DNA from: Piscinibacter sp. | GTDB lineage: Bacteria; Pseudomonadota; Gammaproteobacteria; Burkholderiales; Burkholderiaceae_C | Direction of reading: 5' to 3' | NCBI GenBank assembly: GCA_016706565.1 | Contig: JADJJI010000005.1 | Location: forward strand, 124,001 to 188,000 | Length of the DNA stretch: 64,000 nucleotides | Shown here: in pieces, positions 43,115 through 52,079 of the stretch | Layout: each line of letters opens with the position of its first letter | How positions within the stretch are numbered: position 1 is the first letter of the stretch | Notes under the pieces: model-generated | Seen by the model: the letters and a program-made list of their open reading frames with translations, nothing else | What the model was told of the DNA's origin: nothing | Database searches by the model: none | Program-made: the position numbers and the translations under genes

Positions 43115-44743
43115 TTAAGTCCGCAGCACCCCGAAACTGCCCGCCTGAGCCATCGGCCAGTAGGTGCGGAACACCTGATGCGGCATCTCGCCCGTCAGCA
43201 GCGCGCCGGGTTCGACGTAGGGCAGCAGGTTGGCCAGCAGCTTCACGCCGTGCTCGGAGTTGCGCCGCACGATGTGCGAGGCGCTGATCTCGCCGGGGTG
43301 GTTCAGGCCGGCCGCCTGCACCAGTTCCTTCAATGCATGCAGCGTCTGCTGGTGGAAGTTGTAGACGCGCTCGCTCTTGGTCGGCACGACCAGCGCCTTC
43401 TGGCGCTGCGCGTCCTGCGTGGCCACGCCGGTCGGGCAGTGCCCGGTGTGGCAGTGCTGGGCCTGGATGCAGCCCAGCGCGAACATGAAGCCGCGAGCGG
43501 CGTTGCACCAGTCGGCGCCGAGCGCCATCATGCGCGCGATGTCGAAGGCGCTGACCACCTTGCCGGCACAGCCCAGCTTGACGCGCGAGCGCAGGTTCAG
43601 CCCGACCAGCGTGTTGTGCACCAGCAGCAGGCCTTCCTGCAGCGGCGCGCCGACGTGGTCGGTGAACTCCAGCGGCGCCGCGCCGGTGCCGCCCTCGGCG
43701 CCGTCGACGACGATGAAGTCGGGCACGATGCCGGTCTCGAGCATCGCCTTGGCGATGGCGAACCATTCCCAGGGGTGGCCGATGCACAGCTTGAAGCCGG
43801 TGGGCTTGCCGCCCGAGAGCTCGCGCAGCCGCTCGATGAAATGCATCATCTCCACCGGCGTCGAGAAGGCGCCGTGGCTGGCCGGCGAGACGCAGTCCAC
43901 GCCCACCGCCACGCCGCGCGCCTCGGCGATCTCGGGCGTGACCTTCGGGCCCGGCAGCACGCCGCCATGGCCGGGCTTCGCGCCCTGGCTGAGCTTCAGC
44001 TCGATCATCTTCACCTGCTCGAGCCGAGCGTTCTCGGTGAAGCGCTCCTCGCTGAAGCGGCCGTCGGCGTGGCGGCAGCCGAAGTAGCCCGAGCCGATCT
44101 CCCAGATCAGGTCACCGCCGTTCTCGCGGTGGTAGCGGCTGATCGAGCCCTCGCCGGTGTCGTGCGCGAAGCCGCCGCGCCGTGCGCCTTCGTTGAGCGC
44201 CAGGATGGCGTTGGCCGACAGTGCGCCGAAGCTCATCGCCGAGATGTTGAAGACGCTGGCGCTGTAGGGCTGGGCACGGCCTTCGCCGATGGTGACGCGG
44301 AAATCGTGCGTGGCGATCGACGTGGGCTGCAGCGAGTGGTTGATCCACTCGTAGCCGATCGCGGCCACGTCGAGCTGCGTGCCGAACGGGCGCTTGTCGG
44401 GCTGGCCCTTGGCGCGCTGGTAGACCAGCGAGCGCTGCTGGCGCGAGAACGGCACCGTCTCGCGGTCGCTCTCGAAGAAGTACTGGCGGATCTCCGGCCG
44501 GATGAACTCGAGCATGAAGCGCAGGTGCCCGATCACCGGGTAGTTGCGCAGGATCGAGTGGTGCGATTGCTGCGTGTCGCGCGCGCCCAGCAGCGTCAGG
44601 AAGAGGAACAGCAGCGCCAGCCATCCGCCGGTGCCGAAAGCCACCCACGAGAACGTGGACAGCATCAGCGCCACGGCGCAGAAGAGCCAGGCGCTGTAGC
44701 GCACCGGGAAATGCTGGTCGAGCCGTTTCAGCCAGGCGAACAT
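43115..44743 (-). CDS. Membrane-anchored FMN-binding glutamate synthase-like protein
   Basis: A 542-residue protein related to the FMN/synthase domain of GltB. Two N-terminal hydrophobic helices (about 15-55) are followed by the (beta/alpha)8 core: FNISAMSFGALSANAI, GGDLIWEIGSGYFGCR, GVLPGPKVTPEIAEARG, IVVDGAEGGTGAAPLEF and RVKLGCAGKVVSAFD. A Cys cluster (CIQAQHCHTGHCPTG) is of the 3Fe-4S type. It lacks the glutaminase domain, so ammonia or another partner would be needed. ATG 44743 follows GAGGAG. The physiological reaction of these stand-alone proteins is unsettled. Confidence 0.85.
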   Translation of the reverse strand: MFAWLKRLDQHFPVRYSAWLFCAVALMLSTFSWVAFGTGGWLALLFLFLTLLGARDTQQSHHSILRNYPVIGHLRFMLEFIRPEIRQYFFESDRETVPFSRQQRSLVYQRAKGQPDKRPFGTQLDVAAIGYEWINHSLQPTSIATHDFRVTIGEGRAQPYSASVFNISAMSFGALSANAILALNEGARRGGFAHDTGEGSISRYHRENGGDLIWEIGSGYFGCRHADGRFSEERFTENARLEQVKMIELKLSQGAKPGHGGVLPGPKVTPEIAEARGVAVGVDCVSPASHGAFSTPVEMMHFIERLRELSGGKPTGFKLCIGHPWEWFAIAKAMLETGIVPDFIVVDGAEGGTGAAPLEFTDHVGAPLQEGLLLVHNTLVGLNLRSRVKLGCAGKVVSAFDIARMMALGADWCNAARGFMFALGCIQAQHCHTGHCPTGVATQDAQRQKALVVPTKSERVYNFHQQTLHALKELVQAAGLNHPGEISASHIVRRNSEHGVKLLANLLPYVEPGALLTGEMPHQVFRTYWPMAQAGSFGVLRT

Positions 44744-44839
44744 GCGCACTCCTCACGACGGGTCGCGGCGATGGTAGCCGCCCTGAACGTGTCGCTGGCC
44801 GAGGAAAGCCCGGGTTTCCCGGCGCAGTTCAGGCCAGGC

Positions 44840-45739
44840 TCAGACGAAGAAGCCGCGCAGTTCGCGCGCTGTTTCGTCCGGCAGCTCTTCGGCGATGTAG
44901 TGGCCCGCCGGCATCACGTGGCCGCTGACCGCCGCGCTGCATTGCGCCTGCCACAGCGCCAGCGGGTCGAACAGCGCGTTCACCACGCCGCGCTCGCCCC
45001 ACAGCACCCGCGTGTCGCAGGCGATGCGCTGGCCGGCCGCGCGCGAGGCGCGATCGTGCTCGAGGTCGATGCCGGCCGAGGCGCGGTAGTCCTCGCAGAC
45101 GGCGTGGATCGCCTCGGGGCGGCAGAAGCAGCGCTCGTACTCGGCCAGCGCCTCGTCTTCCATGTAGCCGGTGCCTTTGGATCCCCAGCCGCCGAGCTTG
45201 GCGCGCTGGTAGAAGCGCGGGTCGGCACCGATCATGCGCTCGGGCAGCGGGTGCGGCTGGATGAGATGGAACCAGTGGTAATAGGCGCTGGCGAAGCGCA
45301 TGTCGGTGGCCTCGTACATGTCCAATGTCGGCGCGATGTCCAGCAGCGCGAGCCTGCGCACCGCGCCGGCGTGGTCGAGCGCGAGACGGTGCGCCACGCG
45401 GGCGCCGCGGTCGTGGCCGGCGACGAAGTAGCGCTCGTGCCCGAGCGAGCGCATCAGCGCGGCCACATCGGCGGCCATCGCGCGCTTGCTGTAGTTGGCG
45501 TGGCCGGCCTCGCCGCGCGGCTTGTCGGAGTCGCCATAGCCGCGCAGGTCGGGCAGCACGATGCGAAAGTGCGGCGCCAGTTGCTGCGCCACGCGGTGCC
45601 ACATCGCGTGCGTCTGCGGGAAGCCGTGCAGCATCAGCATCGCCGGCGCATCGGCGCGGCCGCCGATGCGCGCATGCAGGTGCAGGCCGTCGATCTCGTG
45701 GAAGCCGGCCGTGAATCCGTCGAACCAGGGGCTGCTCAT
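44840..45739 (-). CDS. Alpha/beta hydrolase, haloacetate (fluoroacetate) dehalogenase-like
   Basis: A 299-residue hydrolase. The nucleophile elbow GHDRGARVAHRLALDH has Asp rather than Ser, as in FAcD/DehH1. The halide-binding HW pair is in SAYYHWFHLIQPHPLPE. Oxyanion-site HGFPQTHAMWH and catalytic His in AGHYIAEELPD complete the set. Epoxide hydrolases share the Asp nucleophile but usually lack the HWF segment. It could act on haloacetates of natural or man-made origin. It lies 36 bp downstream of the MipA gene on the same strand. Confidence 0.8.
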   Translation of the reverse strand: MSSPWFDGFTAGFHEIDGLHLHARIGGRADAPAMLMLHGFPQTHAMWHRVAQQLAPHFRIVLPDLRGYGDSDKPRGEAGHANYSKRAMAADVAALMRSLGHERYFVAGHDRGARVAHRLALDHAGAVRRLALLDIAPTLDMYEATDMRFASAYYHWFHLIQPHPLPERMIGADPRFYQRAKLGGWGSKGTGYMEDEALAEYERCFCRPEAIHAVCEDYRASAGIDLEHDRASRAAGQRIACDTRVLWGERGVVNALFDPLALWQAQCSAAVSGHVMPAGHYIAEELPDETARELRGFFV

Positions 45740-45775
45740 GGCGCCAAGCATAGCGGCCATGAGCACGGATGGCGT

Positions 45776-46597
45776 TCAGTCGGCGGCCGGCCGCTCCGAG
45801 CGCAGCCAGGTCCAGGCCACGCCGATGCCCACGCTGCCGCCGGTGGTGCGGCGAACCAGCGGGCTGTCGCGGTTCGCGGCGCCGGCCACGCTGTCCAGCC
45901 GCGCGAAACCGAACAGCCGCCAGTCCGGCGAGAGCGAGCGCGAGACCGTCAGGCCCAGCCGCGTGGCGAGCAGCCCGGAACGCGCCTCGTAGGCGGTGCG
46001 CCCGGCAGTGGCATAGACCGGGTCGACCGCATAGAAGGTGCGCGCGAGTCGCCTGTCGGCGAATACCAGGCCGGCGCTGGCGCTGTACGACCAGCCACCG
46101 GAGCTGCGCCGCGCGTACTGCAGTTCGGGTTCGAAGCTCATGCCGCGATGGCGCAGGTCGTCGCTGAGGTCGAACACGCCGCGCAGCGGCAGCTCGACGC
46201 GCCAGCAGCCGGCGCCAGGCGTCGGCGTGCCGCCGTCCAGCCGCCAGACCAGACGCGGGCCGAACTCCACCAGCGTGCCCAGGTCGGGCATGCCGCGGCG
46301 TGCCTCGATGTCGTCGGAGCGTGCGCCGAAGGCGCCTGAAACGCCGATGTCGACCTCGAACGCCGGCTGCTTCACCGCGCGCAGCCCGGCACCGCCGCGG
46401 TCGACGCGCAGCACTTCGCCGCGGTACAACGCATAGGGCAGCGCGATGCCGCGGTTGACCTGCTGGTCGGCGCCCGGGTAGGCCTGCTGGCTGATGCCGA
46501 AGGCGCCGATGCCGATCTCCCACAGCGGTTCGGCGGGCTGGGCCTGGATGGCCGGGGTGGCGAGGGCCGCGGCGAGCACGGCGAACGTCGAACGCAT
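45776..46597 (-). CDS. MipA/OmpV family outer-membrane protein
   Basis: A 273-residue beta-barrel precursor with a signal peptide cleaved near IQAQ. Family features include the N-terminal EIGIGAFGISQQAYPGADQQ, YPYALYRGEVLRVDRGG-like sequence, the repeated transmembrane beta strands with alternating hydrophobic residues, and a Trp-rich end. AGGAG lies just before ATG 46597. Role is uncertain: MltA-interacting scaffold or small-molecule porin. Confidence 0.85.
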   Translation of the reverse strand: MRSTFAVLAAALATPAIQAQPAEPLWEIGIGAFGISQQAYPGADQQVNRGIALPYALYRGEVLRVDRGGAGLRAVKQPAFEVDIGVSGAFGARSDDIEARRGMPDLGTLVEFGPRLVWRLDGGTPTPGAGCWRVELPLRGVFDLSDDLRHRGMSFEPELQYARRSSGGWSYSASAGLVFADRRLARTFYAVDPVYATAGRTAYEARSGLLATRLGLTVSRSLSPDWRLFGFARLDSVAGAANRDSPLVRRTTGGSVGIGVAWTWLRSERPAAD

Positions 46598-46691
46598 GGG
46601 GTACTCCTGTGATTCCAGCGCTCGACGGTAACGCAGGCGCGCCCGGCGTGGGGCCGCAGCCGCGTCGGGCCACGGCATCGCTTGACGTAGC

Positions 46692-47663
46692 ATGATCGGC
46701 ATGATGCTTCGTTCGCTGATCGCTGCAGTGGCCGTCGCTGCGCTGAGCGCCGGTGCCGGGGCCTTCGACCTGCAGGGCCACCGCGGCGCGCGGGGCCTGG
46801 CGCCGGAGAACACGCTGGCCGCCTTCGAGCGTGCGCTGGAGATCGGCGTCACCACGCTCGAGACCGACGTGCACCTGAGCTCAGACGGGCTGCTGGTGCT
46901 CAGCCACGACCCGCGCATCAATGCCGACCTGGCGCGCGACGCGCAGGGCACGTGGGTGAAGGCCCCGGGCCCGCTGCTGCGCGAGCTGACACTGGCGCAG
47001 ATCCAGGCCTACGACGTCGGCCGGCTTCAGCCCGGCACGGCCTATGCGCGCGGCTTCCCCTCGCAGCAGCCGGTGGACGGGCAACGCATCCCGACGCTGG
47101 CCGCGCTGTTCCAGAAGGTGCGCGAGCTCGGTGCCGACGGCGTGCGCTTCAACATCGAGATCAAGATGAATCCGCACCGGCCCGAGGAAACGCCGGCTTT
47201 CGAACAGATCGTCGATGCGCTGCTGGCCTTGGTGAAGCAGGCCGGCATGGAAGGGCGCGTCACGGTCCAGGGTTTCGACTGGCGGGCGCTGCAGCGTGTG
47301 CAGCAGCGCGCGCCGGGCCTGCCCACCGCCTACCTGTCGGCGCAGACGCCGCGCTTCAACACGATTGCCGATGGCGCGTGGACCGCCGGCTTCGGCCTCG
47401 CCGAGCACGGGACGCTGCCGAAGATGGTGAAGGCGGCCGGCGGCACGGTCTGGTCGCCGAACTTCTACGACCTCAGTCCGCGACTCGTCGATGAGGCCCA
47501 TGCGCTGGGCTTGCAGGTGATGCCGTGGACCGTCAACGAGCCCTCGGACATGGAGCGCCTGATCGGCTGGGGTGTCGACGGCCTGATCACCGACTACCCC
47601 GACCGCGCCCGCGACGTGATGCGCGCGCGCGGCCTGCCGCTGCCGAAGGGCTTGAAGAACTGA
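46692..47663 (+). CDS. Periplasmic glycerophosphodiester phosphodiesterase
   Basis: A 323-residue secreted enzyme that hydrolyses glycerophosphodiesters to glycerol 3-phosphate and alcohol. The signal peptide ends near GAGAF. Catalytic GHRGARGLAPENTLAAF, the metal-binding LETDVHLSSDG and VLSHDPRI, IEIKMNP and WTVNEPSDM are all intact. Start at 46692 or at ATG 46701. It is convergent with the aminotransferase gene with directly abutting stop codons. Confidence 0.92.
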   Translation: MIGMMLRSLIAAVAVAALSAGAGAFDLQGHRGARGLAPENTLAAFERALEIGVTTLETDVHLSSDGLLVLSHDPRINADLARDAQGTWVKAPGPLLRELTLAQIQAYDVGRLQPGTAYARGFPSQQPVDGQRIPTLAALFQKVRELGADGVRFNIEIKMNPHRPEETPAFEQIVDALLALVKQAGMEGRVTVQGFDWRALQRVQQRAPGLPTAYLSAQTPRFNTIADGAWTAGFGLAEHGTLPKMVKAAGGTVWSPNFYDLSPRLVDEAHALGLQVMPWTVNEPSDMERLIGWGVDGLITDYPDRARDVMRARGLPLPKGLKN

Positions 47664-48815
47664 TCAGGCGGCGGCGCGCTGCCCGGCGCCGGCGATGCGG
47701 TCGAGCGCCGCTTCGAGGTTCTGCACGGTGCGGTCGATGTGCTGCAGTTTCTCCAGGCCGAACAGGCCGAGGCGGAAGGTCTTGAAGTCCGGGCCTTCGT
47801 CGCACTGCAGCGGCACGCCCGAGGCCGACTGCAGGCCTTCGGCGAGGAAGCTCTTGCCACTCTGCAGCCCGTCGTCGGTGGTGTAGCTGACGACCACGCC
47901 GGCCGCCTGGAAGCCCTCGGCGGCCACGCTCGGGAAGCCGCGGCGCACCAGCGTCGCGCGCACCTTGCGGCCGAGCTCGAGCTGCGCCGCGCGCAGCTTC
48001 TCGAAGCCCAGTGCCTTGGTTTCCAGCATCACGTCGCGCGTGCGCGTCAGCGCATCGGTCGGCATGGTGGTGTGGTACATGTGCGCGCCGCTCTCGTAGG
48101 TCTCCATGATCTGCAGCCACTTGCGCAGGTCGATCGCGAAGCTGTTGCTGGTGGTGCTGTCGATCGCGGTGCGGGCGCGCTCGCCGAGCATCACGAAGGC
48201 GCAGCAGGGCGAGCCCGTCCAGCCCTTTTGCGGCGCGCTGATGACCACGTCGACGCCGGTGGCCTTCATGTCCACCCACAGCGCGCCGGAGGCGATGCAG
48301 TCGAGCACGAACAGGCCGCCCACCTCGTGCGCGGCGTCGGCCACGGCCTTCAGGTAGTCGTCGGGCAACACCAGGCCGGCCGAGGTCTCGACGTGCGGCG
48401 CGAACACCACCGCCGGTTTCTCCTTGCGGATGGTGGCAACCACTTCGTCGATCGGCGCCGGCGCGAAGGGCATCTGCCGGCCGGCGCCGGCGGTGCGCGC
48501 CTTCAGCACCGTGCTCGACGAGGGGATGCGGCCCATGTCGAAGATCTGCGTCCAGCGGTAGCTGAACCAGCCGTTGCGGATCACCAGCACCGGGCGGTCG
48601 GTGGCGAACTGGCGCGCCACCGCTTCCATGCCGTAGGTGCCGCTGCCCGGCACGACGACGGCCGAGCGCGCGTTGTAGACCTCCTTGAGCACGCCGGAGA
48701 TGTCGCGCATCACCCCCTGGAACTTGCGCGACATGTGGTTGACCGCGCGGTCGGTGTAGACCACCGAGTATTCGAGCAGGCCATCGGGGTCGACGTCGGG
48801 CAGCAATCCGGGCAT
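47664..48815 (-). CDS. Class V aminotransferase (alanine/serine-glyoxylate type)
   Basis: A 383-residue PLP enzyme. The PLP lysine is in SAPQKGWTGSPCC, the phosphate-cup sequence is PGSGTYGMEAVARQF, and the cofactor Asp lies in LFVLDCIASGALW. This set fits the serine-glyoxylate / alanine-glyoxylate / isopentenyl-like subgroup, which makes glycine or purine-ring amines. ATG 48815 follows GGAGA. No photorespiration-like or serine-cycle genes adjoin, so the substrate remains open. Confidence 0.86.
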   Translation of the reverse strand: MPGLLPDVDPDGLLEYSVVYTDRAVNHMSRKFQGVMRDISGVLKEVYNARSAVVVPGSGTYGMEAVARQFATDRPVLVIRNGWFSYRWTQIFDMGRIPSSSTVLKARTAGAGRQMPFAPAPIDEVVATIRKEKPAVVFAPHVETSAGLVLPDDYLKAVADAAHEVGGLFVLDCIASGALWVDMKATGVDVVISAPQKGWTGSPCCAFVMLGERARTAIDSTTSNSFAIDLRKWLQIMETYESGAHMYHTTMPTDALTRTRDVMLETKALGFEKLRAAQLELGRKVRATLVRRGFPSVAAEGFQAAGVVVSYTTDDGLQSGKSFLAEGLQSASGVPLQCDEGPDFKTFRLGLFGLEKLQHIDRTVQNLEAALDRIAGAGQRAAA

Positions 48816-48907
48816 GAGGGTCTCCGTGCGCAGGGCGCTTTTCGCTTTTGGGGCGGAAAGCTTAGCACCCTGCGCCCGGCGGCGCCGCGGGCCGGGCTTG
48901 CGGCGGA

Positions 48908-49405
48908 TCAGCGGGTGGGCGCTTTCAGCCCGAGGGCCGGGTGGCACATCAGCTTGTCGATGTCGACGAGCAGCAGCAAACGCTCCTTCACCGTGGCGAT
49001 GGCCAGCAGCAGGTCCGCGGCGATGCCGCAGCCCAGGCCGGGCACCGGGCGCAGTTGCTCGGGGGCAAGGCCGACCACGTCGCTCACGCCATCGACCACC
49101 AGGCCGAACACGCGGGCGCCGACCTTCAGCACGATGACCACCGTGCTGTCGTCGAAGTTCGCCTGCGCCAGGCCGAGCTGCAGACGCATGTCGATGACCG
49201 GCACGATCTCGCCGCGCAGGTTCAGCACGCCCAGCACTTGCGGCTGCGTCTGTGCGATGCGCGTCGGGGCTTCGTAGGAGCGCACTTCCTGCACCTGCAG
49301 GATGTCGATGCCGTAGTCCTCGGCGCCGATGCGGAAGGTCAGGCACTCGCGGGGGGCGTGCACCTGGGCGACGGCCTGCATTTCAACGGGGGTGATGGCG
49401 GACAT
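48908..49405 (-). CDS. cheW: Chemotaxis coupling protein CheW
   Basis: A 165-residue CheW coupling the MCP array to CheA. The core reads LTFRIGAEDYGIDILQVQEVRSY, GVLNLRGEIVPVIDMRLQLGL, and FGLVVDGVSDVVGL. It follows the MCP gene by 22 bp on the same strand and is surely cotranscribed with it. No cheA, cheB or cheR lies in the window, so it must feed a kinase encoded elsewhere. Confidence 0.93.
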   Translation of the reverse strand: MSAITPVEMQAVAQVHAPRECLTFRIGAEDYGIDILQVQEVRSYEAPTRIAQTQPQVLGVLNLRGEIVPVIDMRLQLGLAQANFDDSTVVIVLKVGARVFGLVVDGVSDVVGLAPEQLRPVPGLGCGIAADLLLAIATVKERLLLLVDIDKLMCHPALGLKAPTR

Positions 49406-49427
49406 GTCGGGCTCTCCAGGCTTCGGA

Positions 49428-51206
49428 TCAGAAGGTTTCCCAGTCGCCGTTGCTGCCGTTGCGCGCGGCAGGGATCGCCGGCGCGGCGCGGGCCACGGTC
49501 GCGGCCGGTGCCTTGCCACCGAAGGCCGGGCGCACCACGTTGCGGGCGCGATTCGGGCCGCGCCGTTCGGCGAAGGCAGCCGGTGCGAGTGCAGGCGAAG
49601 CCCCGCCGGCGGCAAGGGCGGGCTGCTGGGCGGCAGGTGCCGCAACCGTCTCCCCGGCGGACAGCCTGAACACCGCGACGGCCTGCACCAGGCGGTCAGC
49701 CTGGGTCCGCAGGCTCTCGGCCGCGGCGGCGCTTTCCTCGACGAGCGCAGCGTTCTGCTGCGTGGTCTGGTCGAGCTGGCCGACGGCTTCGCCGATCTGC
49801 GCCACGCCGGCGCTCTGCTCGCTGCTGGCGCTGCTGATCTCGCCCATGATCGCCGAGACGCGCTGGATCGCCTGCACGATCTCGGTCATCGTCGAGCCGG
49901 CCTCGTCGACCAGATGGGTGCCCTGCTCGACGCGCTCCACGCTGTCCTGGATCAGCGTCTTGATCTGCTTGGCCGCTTCGGCGCTGCGCTGCGCCAAGCT
50001 GCGCACCTCGCTGGCCACCACGGCGAAGCCGCGGCCCTGGTCGCCGGCGCGGGCTGCTTCCACTGCGGCGTTCAGCGCCAGGATGTTCGTCTGAAAGGCG
50101 ATGCCGTCGATCACCGAGATGATGTCGGAGATCTTCTTCGAGCTGTCGTTGATCTGCTTCATCGTGCCGACCACGCGGCCGACCACGTCGCCGCCCTTGG
50201 CGGCCACGCTGGCCGCGCCGGCCGAGAGTTCATTGGCCTGGCGCGCGTTGTCGGCGTTCTGGCGCACGGTGGTGCCCAGTTCCTCCATCGACGCGGCGGT
50301 CTCCTCCAGCGCGCTGGCCTGCTCTTCGGTGCGCTGGCTCAGGTCGAGGTTGCCCTGGGCGATCTGCGTCGAGGCGCTGGCCACGCCGTCGGCGTTCTGG
50401 CGCACGTCCGACACCACCTTGAGCAGGCTGTCGCGCATGGTGGACAGCGAAGCCATCAGGCTGCTGCGGTCGCCCGGCTTCAGGGCAATGTGCACGCTCA
50501 GGTCGCCTCGCGCCACGCTGTCGACCAGCGCGGCGGCTTCTCCCGGCTCGGCGCCGAGCTGGCGGGTGATGCCGCGCACCAGGAAGAAGGCGAAGGCGAT
50601 GCCGAACAGCAGCCCGCCGGCAATCGCCGCGATGCTGACCGCGCGCAACGTCGCAAAGCGCGCCACGGCCGCCTCGTACTCCTGCTTGCCGACCTGCAGC
50701 TGCAGGCCCATCAGCGCTTCGAGGCTCTTGTCGACCTGGGTGTACAGCGGCGCTACGGTGGTGAGCTCCAGCCGCTTCGCCTCGACCAGGTCGCCGGCGC
50801 GAAGGGCTGCCAGCGTCGGGCGCAGGGCCTGCTCGGCATAACGTGCGCGCGCCGTTTCGAACCCTTGCGCGAGCACCTTTTCCTCGGGGGTCAGGTAGGT
50901 GGCCGCGTAGGCCGCCCAGTCCTTGGTGATGGCGGCGCTGTTGGCGTCGACTTCGCGGCCGACCTGGGCAAGATGCTCGGCGCTCGGATCGATCAGCGCC
51001 ATGCCGATGGCGATTTGCGAGAGCAGCTGATGGTGCTGTACGTTGCCAAGCTGGCTCAGCGGCACGGTCCGGTCTTCGTAAACCGTCTTCAGCGATTCGT
51101 TCGATTGAAACGTGCCCCACAGGCCCAGGATGCCGATGGCTGCGAGCAGCATGCACAGCATCCCGGTGAGGATGGTCAGGCGGGTCGAGATCTTCAGGTG
51201 GTTCAT
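49428..51206 (-). CDS. Methyl-accepting chemotaxis protein
   Basis: A 592-residue transducer. TM1 lies near 10-30, and a four-helix-bundle ligand domain at about 35-185 ([18 protein letters not shown]). TM2 near 192-212 is followed by HAMP and a cytoplasmic signalling domain of the 36-heptad-like class. The tip is [21 protein letters not shown]. The C-terminus ends NGDWETF, matching the Trp-x-x-Phe pentapeptide that tethers CheR and CheB. A Pro/Ala linker precedes it. Ligand unknown. A weak FliA-like element may lie at 51295-51323. Confidence 0.94.
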   Translation of the reverse strand: MNHLKISTRLTILTGMLCMLLAAIGILGLWGTFQSNESLKTVYEDRTVPLSQLGNVQHHQLLSQIAIGMALIDPSAEHLAQVGREVDANSAAITKDWAAYAATYLTPEEKVLAQGFETARARYAEQALRPTLAALRAGDLVEAKRLELTTVAPLYTQVDKSLEALMGLQLQVGKQEYEAAVARFATLRAVSIAAIAGGLLFGIAFAFFLVRGITRQLGAEPGEAAALVDSVARGDLSVHIALKPGDRSSLMASLSTMRDSLLKVVSDVRQNADGVASASTQIAQGNLDLSQRTEEQASALEETAASMEELGTTVRQNADNARQANELSAGAASVAAKGGDVVGRVVGTMKQINDSSKKISDIISVIDGIAFQTNILALNAAVEAARAGDQGRGFAVVASEVRSLAQRSAEAAKQIKTLIQDSVERVEQGTHLVDEAGSTMTEIVQAIQRVSAIMGEISSASSEQSAGVAQIGEAVGQLDQTTQQNAALVEESAAAAESLRTQADRLVQAVAVFRLSAGETVAAPAAQQPALAAGGASPALAPAAFAERRGPNRARNVVRPAFGGKAPAATVARAAPAIPAARNGSNGDWETF

Positions 51207-51269
51207 GGTCTCTCCAAGAGGCGGCAGCCGGGGAAGGCCGAGCAGATGAAGAGATGATAACTATGAAAG

Positions 51270-51283
51270 TGATATTTGTATCA
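51270..51283. promoter_or_regulatory. AT-rich palindrome in the MCP upstream region
   Basis: TGATA and TATCA flank TTTG, in a conspicuously AT-rich patch (about 51255-51290) 64-77 bp upstream of the MCP start in an otherwise very GC-rich window. It is likely part of the MCP promoter. The spacing does not match the FNR/CRP consensus. No specific factor can be named. Confidence 0.4.
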
Positions 51284-51341
51284 ATTATGACGACGAGATG
51301 GCGTGCGCTTTGTCACTTTCTTCGCCGATTTGCGCGAGACC

Positions 51342-52079
51342 TCACCCTCCGGACGTGAGGTGGGCGCGCAGCCGCTGCCACAGCGGCGTGGCCGAGGCCC
51401 AGTCGGCTGCGGCGGCAGCGTCTTCCAGTGTTCTCGCCGTGGCGCCCGGCCCGGGGTGGCCGAGCGTGGCCAGCACGCTCTTCAGGCTGTGCGCGAGCCG
51501 GCGCAATGCGGCGGCATCACCGCTGGCCACGGCGGCGTCCCCGGCCTGCAGGTCGGCCGCGAACTGCGCCCGGCAGCTGGCGCGAAAGGCAATGAAGAGC
51601 GCCTGCTCGCCGCCGAAGTGGCGATCGATGGCGGCCCGCTCGTCGTCGCTCAGCGATTCGTCGCCGGCCGCGCAAGCCGACTTCGCGTCCGCCGGTGCCG
51701 CAGAACGGGCGACCACGGCTTCGCGCACGCAGTCTTCCAGCGCCGTCAGCGAGATCGGTTTGGACAGCTGCCGCCATACGTCGAAGGTGTCCAGCCGCGA
51801 TTGCATGGCGGCCGTCAGCCCGGCGCTGAACACCGCCACCCGCGCCGCGCCGCGCTGTGCCGGGTGATCGGCCAGGTGCTGGAGCAGGTCCAGCCCGGTC
51901 TCGCCGGGCATCATCAGGTCGGTGATGATCAGGTCGAACCGGCCCGCGGCCAGGGCCTCGCGGGCCGGGGCCACGCCGGGCACCTCGACCAGATCGACCT
52001 CGAGTTCTTCCAGTGCCAGCGCAACGAAGCGGCGGATCGACGCGTCATCGTCGACCAGCAGCACGCGCGGCCGGTTCAT
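51342..52079 (-). CDS. Receiver-Hpt phosphorelay protein
   Basis: A 245-residue protein. The N-terminal receiver (LLVDDDASIRRF, Asp in LIITDLMMPGETG, Lys in LSKPISL) is joined by an Ala-rich linker to an Hpt domain. The Hpt phospho-His is in LRRLAHSLKSVLATLG. Such proteins relay phosphate between a hybrid kinase and another receiver. It overlaps the upstream HTH-receiver gene by 4 bases (ATGA), so the two probably act together. Confidence 0.88.
   Translation of the reverse strand: MNRPRVLLVDDDASIRRFVALALEELEVDLVEVPGVAPAREALAAGRFDLIITDLMMPGETGLDLLQHLADHPAQRGAARVAVFSAGLTAAMQSRLDTFDVWRQLSKPISLTALEDCVREAVVARSAAPADAKSACAAGDESLSDDERAAIDRHFGGEQALFIAFRASCRAQFAADLQAGDAAVASGDAAALRRLAHSLKSVLATLGHPGPGATARTLEDAAAAADWASATPLWQRLRAHLTSGG

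Noticed and set aside
44840-45739. Epoxide hydrolase
   Set aside because: The DRGARVAHR elbow together with YHWFHLIQP matches haloacetate dehalogenases more closely. Kept as an alternative in the entry.
51270-51283. FNR box
   Set aside because: The half-sites are separated by 6 rather than 4 bases when aligned to TTGAT/ATCAA, so the match to FNR is poor.
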